Counted from the stretch's first letter, positions 26,428 through 36,875 are shown. The stretch is DNA of 64,000 nt from UBA10349 sp003485905 (GCA_943787185.1 CALSLL010000004.1:1-64000); one strand, 5' to 3'. Made by a program: numbers and translations. The notes: generated by a model from the letters alone, not told the origin.

Positions 26428-29310
26428 TTGAACTCCGAAAATACCCAGATTACGCTGCCACCAGAACTGCTTGAGCCGTTGGCGCACTGGTGGCCTGAGT
26501 GGGTTGCTCAGAATAGTTTATCTGATCTTGATGAAGAGAGACTTCAAATCGCTTGCGGGCTTAGCGTGTTTGTGTCGCAGACTTGTCAAAGAAACTCGTC
26601 ACTAGTGATTGATATTGTTCAGGCGGGTTATTTGCGGCTGGAGCTAGATACCTCCGCTATCAGTGATCTGGCTGAAAGGTTAGTGGGAGAGTTTAGTTCG
26701 ACAGAAGAGATGAGTGCCGGCTTAAGACGATTGCGGAGGGCCGTCGCATTTATACTTGCTGTCCGCGACTTGGCCGGTGTCGCCTCATTAGAAGAAGTCA
26801 CCCAAGGGATGAGTGAGCTCGCAGCATTGGTTCTTGAACAAGCGCTTGAATACCTTTGGCAACGCCAGTGCATTGAATTAGGGGCGCCGCAGGATTCAGC
26901 AGGTAACCCTATGCGGATGTTTGTATTGGGGTTGGGAAAATTGGGCGGCAAAGAACTAAATTTTAGTTCTGATATAGATTTAATTTTTGCGTATCCCGAG
27001 GATGGAGAGTTACCTTCAACTGGAGCAGAAGGTTCTTCTATGGCTCATCAGACATTTTTTGAGCGATTGTCGCAGTCGCTGATCACCAGTTTGCATAAAA
27101 TAACCAGCGATGGGCAAGTATTTAGAGTGGATATGCGTCTAAGGCCCTATGGCGGTAGTGGTCCCGTGATACTTTCTATGCCAGCTACAATTAGATATTA
27201 CACAACCAGAGGTCGAGATTGGGAGCGATACGCCCTTGTTAAAGCTCGCGTGGTTGCGGGTGATAAGGAAGCTGCCGAGGAATTGTTGAATGAACTGAGG
27301 CCATTTGTATTTCGACGATATATTGATTATGGAGCAATCAATGAAATTCGTCGAATGAAGCGGATGATTTCTGAACAACTTGATAGAAAAGGTAAGGCTT
27401 TTAACGTAAAGCTGGGTCTTGGCGGCATACGAGAGATTGAGTTTTTTGTTCAGGCCTTTCAAATTGTTCATGCTGGGCGCGATGCGGAATTAAGAACCCC
27501 TTATCTTAGCGTTGCCATCGCGATGCTAAAAGAACGAAAATTGGTTCCAGATCAGGATTTGGATGAAATGGTTAGGGGGTACTTATTTTTACGCCGCTTA
27601 GAACATCGATTGCAAATATACCGAGATGAGCAAACCCATACTCTTTCTGTCAAACCGGAGGTGCAGCTAGTTATCGCAGTTGCAATGGGCTTTCCAGATT
27701 ATTCAAGCCTAGTTAAGCAGCTGGATTTAGTAACCACCCTGGTTCATGGCTATTTTGACGATCTATTCGGCGAAGATGAACAACTCGAATCAGAGACACT
27801 CGATTGGCAGCGATTTTGGGAGTCGACTGACAACAAATCGGAAGGAATGAAAGATACGGCGCTTGAGTTTCTACAAAGGCAAGGATTTGATGATGCGGAG
27901 CATGCTTTTGCGTTGATTTTTGGGTATCGAGAGGGACGTTTATATCGGCCACTAACGGGAACGGCTCAAGCTCGCGTTGATCGTTTAATACCGGAGGCAT
28001 TGACTGAAATTGCGCGCACGAGTCACCCAGAAACTACCTTACGACGATTTATTGGTTTGCTTGAACGAATTGCAGCTCGCTCGACCTACGTTGCCCTTCT
28101 TTGCGAAAACCCAGATGCTTTAAAGCAGCTAATTCAACTGCTAGCACAAAGTGAATGGGCGGCACGTTGGGTGGCAAATTATCCAGCAATTCTAGATAGT
28201 TTGTTGGTTCCAATGGATATGGTTGAGCTGCAGGATCGCGAGTACTTAAAGGCTCGTTTTGAAAAAGCAGTCGATTTACTAGCAGAGAGTGATCTTGAGC
28301 GAGCACTGGATGCCTTGAGAGAGGCGCATCATTCTAGGACTCTACGAGTAGCTGCGGGGTTCTTGGCAGGAAGGCTAAACGTAGTCGAGGCAGGTAGTGC
28401 ACTGTCATTACAGGCTGATACTGCGCTTGAAGTTGCGCTTGAGATGTCGCAAATGCTGCTGCACAGTGATCTGGGATCAGCGTGTGCGAGTGGTGAGAGC
28501 TTGCCAATTGGTGTGCTTGCGTACGGTAAACTCGGAAGCCGAGAGTTGGGCTATGGTTCCGATCTAGACATCGTCTTAATATATGATGAGCTGCGTGTAT
28601 TGGATATTACCGAAGCAAATGTTGAAGATGGTCAGCAATCGGTAGCCGCTGAGGTTTATTTTGCAAAGCTGTGCCAAAAGCTCGTTTTTTTACTTACCAC
28701 GACAACGTCTGCGGGTAGGTTGTATGAGATTGATATGCGCTTGAGGCCAAGTGGTCAGTCTGGATTGTTGGTCACGACGGTAAAAAGCTTTCGCAAGTAT
28801 CAAATGGAAAAGGCTCAGCTTTGGGAGCATCACGCGTTGGCCCGTTCACGAGTTGCGATTGGCGATGACAAGCTTCGTAAAAGAATTACTGAAATTCGTA
28901 ACGAGGCATTAACGCTTCCGAGAACCAAGCCTGAGGTATTGCAACACATGATCGATATGCGTAAGCGCATGAGAAAAGAACATGACAAATCTTCTGACGA
29001 ACTATTTGATCTAAAACAAGGTTCTGGCGGACTGGTAGATATTGAGTTTATCGCGCAAGCAGCGGTGTTAGTGTGTGCAAATGATTATCCGGATCTGCTT
29101 GGGGAACATACAACACCGAGTCTGCTGCTAGCGGCTGCAGATTGTGAGTTTTTGTCCAACGATGTGGCGTTAGATCTCGCGAGTATCTATCAAGATTATT
29201 TAACAATTGAGCATCGCTACAAGCTTACTAATAAACCAGCGTATGTACCGTGCGATCAGGTGCAGAAATTTAGAAACTCGGTAGAATTCGCTTGGCAGAC
29301 ACTGCTGTAG
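26428..29310 (+). CDS. glnE: Bifunctional glutamine synthetase adenylyltransferase/deadenylase
   Basis: 960 residues, near the 946 of E. coli. Two nucleotidyltransferase domains carry the paired-Asp motif: FSSDIDLIFAYP (near residue 180) and GYGSDLDIVLIYD (near residue 710). Each is followed by the MRLRPYGGSGP or MRLRPSGQSG segment, and helical linkers fill the rest. The N-terminal half removes and the C-terminal half adds AMP on glutamine synthetase, under PII control. It begins at a TTG at 26428 with no clear Shine-Dalgarno. waaF follows 65 bases later. Confidence 0.95.
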   Translation: MNSENTQITLPPELLEPLAHWWPEWVAQNSLSDLDEERLQIACGLSVFVSQTCQRNSSLVIDIVQAGYLRLELDTSAISDLAERLVGEFSSTEEMSAGLRRLRRAVAFILAVRDLAGVASLEEVTQGMSELAALVLEQALEYLWQRQCIELGAPQDSAGNPMRMFVLGLGKLGGKELNFSSDIDLIFAYPEDGELPSTGAEGSSMAHQTFFERLSQSLITSLHKITSDGQVFRVDMRLRPYGGSGPVILSMPATIRYYTTRGRDWERYALVKARVVAGDKEAAEELLNELRPFVFRRYIDYGAINEIRRMKRMISEQLDRKGKAFNVKLGLGGIREIEFFVQAFQIVHAGRDAELRTPYLSVAIAMLKERKLVPDQDLDEMVRGYLFLRRLEHRLQIYRDEQTHTLSVKPEVQLVIAVAMGFPDYSSLVKQLDLVTTLVHGYFDDLFGEDEQLESETLDWQRFWESTDNKSEGMKDTALEFLQRQGFDDAEHAFALIFGYREGRLYRPLTGTAQARVDRLIPEALTEIARTSHPETTLRRFIGLLERIAARSTYVALLCENPDALKQLIQLLAQSEWAARWVANYPAILDSLLVPMDMVELQDREYLKARFEKAVDLLAESDLERALDALREAHHSRTLRVAAGFLAGRLNVVEAGSALSLQADTALEVALEMSQMLLHSDLGSACASGESLPIGVLAYGKLGSRELGYGSDLDIVLIYDELRVLDITEANVEDGQQSVAAEVYFAKLCQKLVFLLTTTTSAGRLYEIDMRLRPSGQSGLLVTTVKSFRKYQMEKAQLWEHHALARSRVAIGDDKLRKRITEIRNEALTLPRTKPEVLQHMIDMRKRMRKEHDKSSDELFDLKQGSGGLVDIEFIAQAAVLVCANDYPDLLGEHTTPSLLLAAADCEFLSNDVALDLASIYQDYLTIEHRYKLTNKPAYVPCDQVQKFRNSVEFAWQTLL

Positions 29311-29375
29311 CTCAATATTCAGGTCGTGCTTGTAGTCTGTTGGTTACAAAAGTGAATCTATAAATCTTGCGATCC

Positions 29376-30413
29376 ATGAAAAAAAATATTTTGGTTATCG
29401 GCCCTTCGTGGGTTGGCGACATGGTTATGGCCCACAGTTTGGTGCAGCTAATCCGTCGAACCGAGCCAGAAGCGAATATTGACGTGCTCGCACCTGCCTG
29501 GTGTGCTCCGTTAGTCGCTAGAATGCCAGAAGTACGCCGGCTGGTAGAAACCTCCTTTGCTCATGGTGCACTTAGTTGGCAAAACCGCAGGGCAATTTCG
29601 AAGCAACTGAGGGGTGAGGCTTATGATTATGCGTATATATTACCCAATTCGTTTAAGTCTGCTTTGGTTCCGTGGTTTGCCAAAATTCCTGTGCGCAGAG
29701 GCTATACCGGTGAGCAACGGTTTGGCTTAGTGAATGATCGGCTCGCGTTGGATAAGCATAGATGGCCCTTGATGATCCAGCGCTTTGCTGCGTTGCATGA
29801 TGAACAAACTGCCGACGACATGTCGGCAATACCGGCGCCGCGGTTAAGCACCGATACTGACTCTGTTATTGAGACCCTGAATAACTTGGGGCTATGCATC
29901 AACGATAGCGACATATTGATTTTGTGCCCCGGTGCAGAGTTCGGCGCCGCAAAGCAGTGGCCCGCGCACTATTATGCTGAGCTGGCTCGTGAGAAAACAG
30001 AGACCGGCTGGCAAGTTTGGCTAATGGGATCTAAAAATGATGAGGCGATATGTCGGCAAATAGCGGATATCGATCCTAAAGTAGTTAACCTTGCTGGAAG
30101 AACCAGTTTGCTCCAAGCATTAGATGTAATGTCGTGTGCAAATATGGTAGTGACGAATGACTCAGGATTGATGCATGTAGCGGCTGCGCTACAGAGGCCG
30201 TTGGTTGCAGTTTACGGTTCAACAGACCCCGCATTTACACCCCCTCTAGGCGAATATTCCAAGGTGGTTCGTCTGGGGTTGGATTGTAGTCCCTGTTTTA
30301 AGCGACAGTGCCCACTGGGTCATCTAAATTGTTTAAATCAATTGCCAGTAAAAATGGTCGCAGAACAAATTGATCAGTTACTTGACCATAATTCAAAAGA
30401 GGCATCAGTATGA
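29376..30413 (+). CDS. waaF: Lipopolysaccharide heptosyltransferase II
   Basis: 345 residues of glycosyltransferase family 9. NILVIGPSWVGDMVMAHSL is the WaaF N-terminus; LCPGAEFGAAKQWP and VVTNDSGLMHVAAAL bind ADP-heptose. It adds the second L-glycero-D-manno-heptose to the inner core of LPS in the cytoplasm. The ATG at 29376 fits better than the in-frame TTG at 29367. It overlaps waaC by 4 bases (ATGA), so the pair is translationally coupled and starts the LPS-core operon. Confidence 0.93.
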   Translation: MKKNILVIGPSWVGDMVMAHSLVQLIRRTEPEANIDVLAPAWCAPLVARMPEVRRLVETSFAHGALSWQNRRAISKQLRGEAYDYAYILPNSFKSALVPWFAKIPVRRGYTGEQRFGLVNDRLALDKHRWPLMIQRFAALHDEQTADDMSAIPAPRLSTDTDSVIETLNNLGLCINDSDILILCPGAEFGAAKQWPAHYYAELAREKTETGWQVWLMGSKNDEAICRQIADIDPKVVNLAGRTSLLQALDVMSCANMVVTNDSGLMHVAAALQRPLVAVYGSTDPAFTPPLGEYSKVVRLGLDCSPCFKRQCPLGHLNCLNQLPVKMVAEQIDQLLDHNSKEASV

Positions 30414-31438
30414 AGCGAGTGCTGATCATTAAGATGTCTTCGATGGGAGACGTACTTCATGCGTTACCCGCGATTACAGAGGCTGTCCAACATTTGCCGG
30501 AGCTTCAGTTTGATTGGGTGGTTGAGAAAGGATTTGAGCAGATTCCAAGTTGGCATCCCTCTGTGGATAAGGTGGTTGTGGCTTCTACCAGGGCCTGGCG
30601 TAAAAACTGGTGGTCTAGCCGAGCCGAAAGAAAAGCGTTTGTTGATGATCTGACTTCGAGAAAGTATGATTTAGTAATTGATGCGCAAGGCCTTATGAAA
30701 AGTGCATGGATAGCGCATTTGGCAGAAGGACCTGTTTCCGGGTTTTCATTTCTAAGCGTTCGAGAGCAACTGGCTGCGTTTTTATATAAAAAAAGATATA
30801 ACGTGCCGTCTGGGCATGCCGTTAAACGACTTCGTGCGCTTTTGTCTTTAAGTTTGGACTACACTTTAGGTGATCAGACTAATGACTATGGGATAGATCT
30901 AGACGGTGCTAATTTTGAGTGTGTTGAGCCCGCGCCGAAAACACTTTTGTTTTTACACGGCACAACATGGGCTAGTAAACATTGGCCTGAATCTAATTGG
31001 ATCGACTTAACGGAGCTGGCGGGTAAGTCTGGATATACGGTTTGGCTTCCCTGGTGGAGCGAGGAAGAACACCAACGCTGTCTAAGGATTGCCGCGAGTA
31101 ACGACGCTGCCATAGTATTACCTCGCGGTGACCTTAATAGCATGCGAAACCATATTAGCGCGGTAGATGCTGTTGTAGCAGTGGACACTGGATTGGGCCA
31201 TATGGCGGCAGCTTTGTCAGTGCCGTGTTTGAGTATCTATGGTGCCACTGATTCAACCCGCACAGGGACTTGGGGGATGAATCAGCAACATCTCAGAGCC
31301 CGTTATAATTGCTCACCTTGTTTGGCCCGTGAATGTAATCTGCTAAGTGAAACAGTGTTGCGGCCACCCTGCTATGAAAGCTGTTCTGTTGATGATGTAT
31401 GGCGTGTACTATCCAAGATGTTGTGCCTCAAGCATTGA
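30410..31438 (+). CDS. waaC: Lipopolysaccharide heptosyltransferase I
   Basis: 342 residues, family 9. RVLIIKMSSMGDVLHALPAI is the WaaC start, LVIDAQGLMKSAWIA follows, and AVDTGLGHMAAALSVPCLS is the nucleotide-sugar site. It adds the first heptose to Kdo. It overlaps waaF by 4 bases, and galE begins 34 bases downstream. Confidence 0.93.
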   Translation: MKRVLIIKMSSMGDVLHALPAITEAVQHLPELQFDWVVEKGFEQIPSWHPSVDKVVVASTRAWRKNWWSSRAERKAFVDDLTSRKYDLVIDAQGLMKSAWIAHLAEGPVSGFSFLSVREQLAAFLYKKRYNVPSGHAVKRLRALLSLSLDYTLGDQTNDYGIDLDGANFECVEPAPKTLLFLHGTTWASKHWPESNWIDLTELAGKSGYTVWLPWWSEEEHQRCLRIAASNDAAIVLPRGDLNSMRNHISAVDAVVAVDTGLGHMAAALSVPCLSIYGATDSTRTGTWGMNQQHLRARYNCSPCLARECNLLSETVLRPPCYESCSVDDVWRVLSKMLCLKH

Positions 31439-31472
31439 GGTGTTTATTATTTATCCTGATATAGGTTTTTAA

Positions 31473-32468
31473 ATGGCAAAAACAATACTGGTCACCGGTG
31501 GAGCTGGTTATATTGGTTCTCATACTACCCGGCACCTGATCGAGGATGGTTTTAACGTAGTCGTATTGGATAACCTTTATTCAGGGCATCGTTGGGCAGT
31601 ACATGATAGCGCTGAGTTCGTTGAAGGAAATGCGGGCGATCAAGATCTACTGGCGGACATATTCAACAGATTTACGATCGAAGCGGTTATTCATTTTGCC
31701 GGTCACATCGTTGTACCAGAGTCCGTTGAGAACCCACAGAAGTACTATCAAAATAATTGCCTAGTATCACAAAGTCTAGTTGAAAGCTGTCGATTGGCAG
31801 GTATTAATAAGATGATTTTCTCCTCAAGTGCTGCCGTTTACGGTATTCCGGAAAAAATCCCGGCAGTTGAAACTGACCGATTAGAGCCAATTAATCCGTA
31901 TGGTCGGACCAAATTGATAACCGAGTGGCTCCTTGAAGATATTGCAACTAGCGCACCAACAGAAAAGCCATTTAAATATGTAGCGCTGCGATATTTCAAT
32001 GTTGCTGGAGCGGCGGTTAAAGGCGGCCTGGGTCAGGCGACCCCAGAAGCTACTCATCTACTTAAAGTTGCATGTGAAGTCGCAACGGGTAAACGAGAAA
32101 CGATTAAAGTATTTGGCACGGATTACGACACGCCGGATGGTACGTGTATTCGTGACTATATACATGTTGACGATCTGGCAAGCGCGCATGTAGTCGGCTT
32201 GAAGCATCTTATAAATGGCGGTGGCGGTGGCGTTTATAATTGCGGATATGGTCGAGGTCTTTCCGTGCAGGAAATACTAGATACAGTTGCAAAAGTGAGT
32301 AATGTCGATTTTCCGCGGGAACTAACGGGTAGAAGGGCTGGTGATCCACCCGCATTAATAGCCGATACTAAGAAAATTACAGAGCAACTCGGCTGGGAGC
32401 CAAAATACAACGATACCGAATTAATTTGTAGAACGGCGTTTGAGTGGGAACAACAGTACAAAGCCTAA
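31473..32468 (+). CDS. galE: UDP-glucose 4-epimerase
   Basis: 331 residues, an extended short-chain dehydrogenase. NAD-binding loop GGAGYIGSHT, then FSSSAAVYG with the catalytic Ser and NPYGRTKL with Tyr and Lys, and RYFNVAGA. It interconverts UDP-glucose and UDP-galactose, here most likely to supply sugar to the LPS core, since it sits between waaC and the waaG-waaP fusion. Confidence 0.93.
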   Translation: MAKTILVTGGAGYIGSHTTRHLIEDGFNVVVLDNLYSGHRWAVHDSAEFVEGNAGDQDLLADIFNRFTIEAVIHFAGHIVVPESVENPQKYYQNNCLVSQSLVESCRLAGINKMIFSSSAAVYGIPEKIPAVETDRLEPINPYGRTKLITEWLLEDIATSAPTEKPFKYVALRYFNVAGAAVKGGLGQATPEATHLLKVACEVATGKRETIKVFGTDYDTPDGTCIRDYIHVDDLASAHVVGLKHLINGGGGGVYNCGYGRGLSVQEILDTVAKVSNVDFPRELTGRRAGDPPALIADTKKITEQLGWEPKYNDTELICRTAFEWEQQYKA

Positions 32469-32522
32469 TCACGGAACGTGGCGCATGCTCAGTATATTTG
32501 TGTGCTCTAACGCGGTGATGGT

Positions 32523-34487
32523 ATGAGGTTGGCATTTGCCATATATACTTTGAGTCCGTGGAGCGGGTTAGCAAAGGACTGCGCTCGGATCGCTAAGTGT
32601 GCTGTGGATCGAGGAGATCAGGTTACGGTTTTTGTAACTAGGATAGTTGATGAAGCGTTAGACATGCTACCTAACGACATCGAAGTACAACAGTTGTCAG
32701 CACCGGGTTTGAGCAACCATGCTCGTATGAAGCATTTCGGAGCTGAATCAATTGAGCGTGTTCATTCTGGTTTATTTGATGCTTCGATTAGTTTCAATAG
32801 ATTGCCAGGTTTTATGTTTTACTACTGCGCAGATGCTTCGTTTGTGTTGCGGGCGCGCTCACGTCATTCACGACTATATCGGTTGACCTCACGATACCGG
32901 CGCAGCACATCTGCAGAACGTGCCGTTTTTGGTTTAACCTCAACTTGTGCAGTCTTTTTCGTGTCTGAGGTATTGCGTCAACAGTACAGGGAGGTTTATG
33001 CGCTTGCCGACGCTCGTTCTGTGGTACTACCGCCGTTCATAAGTCCTGACCGCTCGGCGATCCTTGCGGGGCTGCCAGGTGTGCCCGAAGCACGAGATAT
33101 GCTTAAAATCTCGATAGATAGATTGGTTGTGCTGAGTGTCGGTTCAAGTTTCATGACGAAAGGAGTTGATCGATCTATTCGCGCTATTGCCGCATTGCCT
33201 GCATCGCTTAAGGAGCGAGTGATGCTCGTGGTCGTGGGCAGTGGAACGGAGCAACCCCTAATTAGCTTAGCCAAGGATCTGGGATTGCCGGTTGGGTCAA
33301 ATAATGATGCCACTGCAATGATTCGCTTTGTTGGTCCAAGTAAGAAAGTGCCGCTTTATATGAAAGCTGCTAACTTGTTATTGCACCCCGCCCGTAATGA
33401 AGCATCTGGGACAGTATTGGTCGAGGCGATGCAAAGCGGGTTGCCGGTGTTATGTTCTGGTGTCTGCGGATATGCGCCGTTGGTCCGTAAAGTTAACGCT
33501 GGAGTAGTTCTAAATGAACCGTTCCAGCAAAAAGAATTAAATAAGATCTTAGCCGTAACTTTAGGTGATCTACACAGTTCGAGTTGGGGTCGAAATGGCG
33601 CGAGACAAATTGCAGATATTGAAGCCAGGTCTATGCCAGAGATTGTGTTAAATACAGTCCAGGAATTGCCTCGTATCGAATCCACTGATTGTTACTTGGG
33701 CGAACAGCTAAAAAGAGAGCTGCCGGGTATAAGCGATTTTGACTCAGTAATGAATCTTGATGGGCAGACCTTCCGCCGCGCACTTGGCCGACATACATTT
33801 AAAGTTGAAGGTAAACAAAAGAATTTTTTTGTTAAAACGCACACTGGCGTAGGCTGGGCAGAAATTTGCAAAAATCTTGTTAGTTTAAAGTTACCAGTAT
33901 TAGGAGCGAAACCGGAATGGCAAGGAGCTCATCGATTACGTTCCATTGGTATTGATACTCTGGAGGCGGTGGGTTTTGGACAAAGCGGACTTAATCCGGC
34001 GACGAGGAAATCATTTATTATTAGTGATGAATTGCCAGAATCAAGGTCACTTGAAGCATGGCCACCATTGGTTAGATATGTAGCGTGTTCTGACAAACAA
34101 ACGATGCTCGAGAGACGTAAGATTATCAGACGAGTCGCAAATATTGTACGTCGCTTGCATGCGGCTGGAATTAACCACCGAGATTTGTATTTGTGTCATT
34201 TTTGGTTAGAAGAAGGCCCAGCGGAGCTTAATAAGAAGCGACTGTTTCTTATTGATTTACACAGAATACAAATTCGTAGGCAGGTGCCATTCCGCTGGTT
34301 GGTAAAAGACTTGGGAGGGTTGTACTACTCTGCCGCAGACTGTGGGTTGAGTCGTACCGATATACTTCGATTTGTCTGTGAGTATTCTAACCAGCCTTCG
34401 CGTCAGGCTATAACTAAAAATTACAAGTTGTGGCGATCAGTTATCCGCCGTGCGGATCGAATGATTGGCGCTGCAAAACAGGGTTGA
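32523..34487 (+). CDS. WaaG-WaaP fusion: core glycosyltransferase plus LPS heptose kinase
   Basis: 654 residues. The first 385 or so are a GT4 glycosyltransferase like WaaG: FAIYTLSPWSGLAKDCARIA, VGSSFMTKGVDRSI, HPARNEASGTVLVEAMQSG. From about 400 the protein is WaaP-like: FKVEGKQKNFFVKTHTGVGW, then GINHRDLYLCHFWL with catalytic Asp554, and FLIDLHRIQIRRQVP. WaaG adds the first outer-core hexose to heptose II; WaaP phosphorylates heptose I. The E. coli genes are separate and adjacent, so this is a plausible fusion. The reading frame is continuous with no stop at the junction. It is in the waaF-waaC-galE operon. Confidence 0.88.
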   Translation: MRLAFAIYTLSPWSGLAKDCARIAKCAVDRGDQVTVFVTRIVDEALDMLPNDIEVQQLSAPGLSNHARMKHFGAESIERVHSGLFDASISFNRLPGFMFYYCADASFVLRARSRHSRLYRLTSRYRRSTSAERAVFGLTSTCAVFFVSEVLRQQYREVYALADARSVVLPPFISPDRSAILAGLPGVPEARDMLKISIDRLVVLSVGSSFMTKGVDRSIRAIAALPASLKERVMLVVVGSGTEQPLISLAKDLGLPVGSNNDATAMIRFVGPSKKVPLYMKAANLLLHPARNEASGTVLVEAMQSGLPVLCSGVCGYAPLVRKVNAGVVLNEPFQQKELNKILAVTLGDLHSSSWGRNGARQIADIEARSMPEIVLNTVQELPRIESTDCYLGEQLKRELPGISDFDSVMNLDGQTFRRALGRHTFKVEGKQKNFFVKTHTGVGWAEICKNLVSLKLPVLGAKPEWQGAHRLRSIGIDTLEAVGFGQSGLNPATRKSFIISDELPESRSLEAWPPLVRYVACSDKQTMLERRKIIRRVANIVRRLHAAGINHRDLYLCHFWLEEGPAELNKKRLFLIDLHRIQIRRQVPFRWLVKDLGGLYYSAADCGLSRTDILRFVCEYSNQPSRQAITKNYKLWRSVIRRADRMIGAAKQG

Positions 34488-34491
34488 CCAA

Positions 34492-35154
34492 ATGACGGTC
34501 TATAAGTCTTTTAAACTTCGGTACGAGGTGTGTTGTAATCAAGGCGAAGAATTAGTTGGGATAGCTTCTAGATTGGCCGAATTAATTAAAACCGGTGAAT
34601 CCTTAAAATTCGATAAGGCCGCTAGTGTCAGCAAAGTGCGGGTTTGCAATCAAGACTTAATCATTAAACGGTTTACGGGTAGGAGCCGTTGGCATTCTGT
34701 AAAGCGGCTTTTGCGTCGGTCAAGAGCGAACAATGCATGGAAAGCTAGCCAAGCTTATTCAACTGCGGGTATAGGTGTTCCTGAAGCAAAGATGTATTTA
34801 GAGAGAAGGTTGGGACCATTGCGATTCGATAGTTATTTTGTTTATCAGGCGCTCGAGGGCGAACCTTTACTTGAGGTGTTGCCGAATGCGGAGGGAGCGG
34901 AGCGCAGGGCATTGATTGCTCAGCTTGCTGACCTGTTTCGAAAACTGCGAGCAAACCACTTGGTGCATGGGGATATGAAGGCTACTAATTTAATGGTGGT
35001 TAAGGGAAAGATTTTTGCTATAGATTTGGACGTCGCGGGGACATGTAAATTCCACTTTGAGAAGGCGCATGCCCGGGACCAGAAGCGTTTTTTAAAGAAC
35101 TGGATAGATAACGAAGCACTTACTACCGAACTGAGCCAACACATTAGCGTCTAG
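34492..35154 (+). CDS. LPS-core kinase-like protein (InaA/Kdo-kinase family)
   Basis: 220 residues. A protein-kinase-like fold with LIIKRFTGRSRWHSVKRLLR (nucleotide-binding Lys), AGIGVPEAKMYLERR, the catalytic loop LVHGDMKATNLMVV (Asp161) and AIDLDVAG (metal-binding Asp). Such kinases phosphorylate heptose or Kdo in LPS, which matches the place right after the WaaG-WaaP fusion (4 bases after its stop). The frame extends back to 34465, inside the fusion, but the ATG at 34492 is the likely start. The exact sugar is unknown. Confidence 0.82.
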   Translation: MTVYKSFKLRYEVCCNQGEELVGIASRLAELIKTGESLKFDKAASVSKVRVCNQDLIIKRFTGRSRWHSVKRLLRRSRANNAWKASQAYSTAGIGVPEAKMYLERRLGPLRFDSYFVYQALEGEPLLEVLPNAEGAERRALIAQLADLFRKLRANHLVHGDMKATNLMVVKGKIFAIDLDVAGTCKFHFEKAHARDQKRFLKNWIDNEALTTELSQHISV

Positions 35155-35168
35155 CTATTACACTGCGT

Positions 35169-36692
35169 TTAGAGACGTAATTTTAGGGGAGTTTGGTAGA
35201 CAGCGACTTGATCCCCCTCGCTATTGGCGAAAACTTTCACTGGGGTTAAGCCCACAGTCGCTTGAAATCGATTTTTGCGGTCTAGGTGGTCTACTTCAAA
35301 TTGTAAGGCAAAGTAATCATAAGTTCGCCATTCTAGCTGTCCTGCTAATAACATTGTTTCCTGCCAGTTAAATAATCGCCCACTACGTAATGCATCACGC
35401 CCTGCATAGTGCATAACGATGTGGCTATTGCTGTATAGGCGTGCGGAAGGCTCCGAATTTGTATTTACCCACTGCCCTGCATCACGGACATAACGTTTGT
35501 CGGTCCAAAGATCAAGGCTGTCTATGCCTAACAAGGATATTATTACGACAAGCACAGGGAACCCTATACGCACGTTCTTATTTTTGTCTCGTGTTCTCCA
35601 GCGATTATAAAAGTGCTCAATACTAAATGGAGCGGCCACCAATACTGTCAGAACCAATGCCATGGTATAGCGGCTTGCAATAAACATCTTGCTAAAGGTA
35701 AATGCAGTTAGTAGAACTAGGTGTGCAAGTAGAAGCAATTGCCAAAAGTGTCGAACCGCGGATTGCTGAAATACCAGCTTACGGTACCAAGCGTGCCAAG
35801 CTAATACTGCGTAGACGAAAGCGAGGCGCCGAAGGGACTCGTAGGCAACCATAATTAGCAAAGTTACTACCAAGACAGTTGGAGCGAAATCACCACTAAA
35901 CTCGGTTAAAAATTCATAGCGAATCGTGTCTAGTCGAAAAGTTATTTGTTGCCAAACCTGGCCGATAATTTGCGCTGTGCTGTCGAGTGGGTTTGACTTA
36001 AATGTTTGAAGTGGAATTCTACTTTCAGCACCAAAGACCCAGAGAGCTAAGCCAATACACATTACACAAACAACAATAGCTCCAGCCAGCCAAAACCAAC
36101 GTTTCTGCCAAGTTGAACTAGCGCGAGTGCCTAGAAGAATAATAGGAATCATCGCCATGATAGCGAAGGCTTCAATCCGAAATAAACCGGCAATAGTTAA
36201 GCTAACTGCAGCTGCGAGTAGTGGGCGAAAGCCCTGTGTTCTACAGTGTACAAATAGAAACCCTAGTGCCCAGACATAAAACGATAAATATCCTGCGTCA
36301 CGAATAACGAATGGTCGAAACTTATTTAAGCTTGGGAAAAGCAGTAGTAGAATCGCTGCGAAAATTAAAGTTGAGCGTGTGCCACCTAACGTTCTGACGG
36401 TAAAGAGAAAGCCACAAACTAAGCTAGCGAATAGTAGAGCATTGAGTAAATGGGCACTATTTTCGACACCTAACGGAGTTAGTTTGCTGACTAAAGCGAT
36501 GCTAATTGCATATGTTGGCCATTTGAAAAGCGATATTCCCTCATTAAACCGGCCAGCGGCAAAATCATTGGCTGCAAGTAAATACTGAACGCCATCGTGA
36601 TTAATAATAGGATCCGCGAAGACCGACCATGCAGATATGAGCATGCTGGCAATGGCTGCGAATAGATATATATCTCGATTATCGTTCAGCAT
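35169..36692 (-). CDS. Membrane glycosyltransferase, GT-C (family 39-like)
   Basis: 507 residues from the ATG at 36692 (open to 36761). About ten membrane segments form the N-terminal two thirds; the loop after the first holds INHDGVQYLLAANDF, with the acidic residue expected in GT-C enzymes that use lipid-linked sugars. A soluble C-terminal domain of about 120 residues follows (RYVRDAGQWVNTNSEPSARL). It is convergent with the LPS-core operon, and probably sugar-decorates LPS or another envelope polymer; the substrate is not known. Confidence 0.75.
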   Translation of the reverse strand: MLNDNRDIYLFAAIASMLISAWSVFADPIINHDGVQYLLAANDFAAGRFNEGISLFKWPTYAISIALVSKLTPLGVENSAHLLNALLFASLVCGFLFTVRTLGGTRSTLIFAAILLLLFPSLNKFRPFVIRDAGYLSFYVWALGFLFVHCRTQGFRPLLAAAVSLTIAGLFRIEAFAIMAMIPIILLGTRASSTWQKRWFWLAGAIVVCVMCIGLALWVFGAESRIPLQTFKSNPLDSTAQIIGQVWQQITFRLDTIRYEFLTEFSGDFAPTVLVVTLLIMVAYESLRRLAFVYAVLAWHAWYRKLVFQQSAVRHFWQLLLLAHLVLLTAFTFSKMFIASRYTMALVLTVLVAAPFSIEHFYNRWRTRDKNKNVRIGFPVLVVIISLLGIDSLDLWTDKRYVRDAGQWVNTNSEPSARLYSNSHIVMHYAGRDALRSGRLFNWQETMLLAGQLEWRTYDYFALQFEVDHLDRKNRFQATVGLTPVKVFANSEGDQVAVYQTPLKLRL

Positions 36693-36875
36693 TATTCGGG
36701 TGTCGGCCAATAAATAGATATGGTTTTGTTTGAATGGGAGGATACCAGCACAATTGAGCAAAATCAGGTTTGTTGTTGTCGGTTGATTAATCTTCGCTCT
36801 GCCAATGTGTTAAGTTTCGCCCAAGCATTGGCAGTTTTGTTTAACCATTTCAAATTCAAAAGCAGGAAATCGTGC

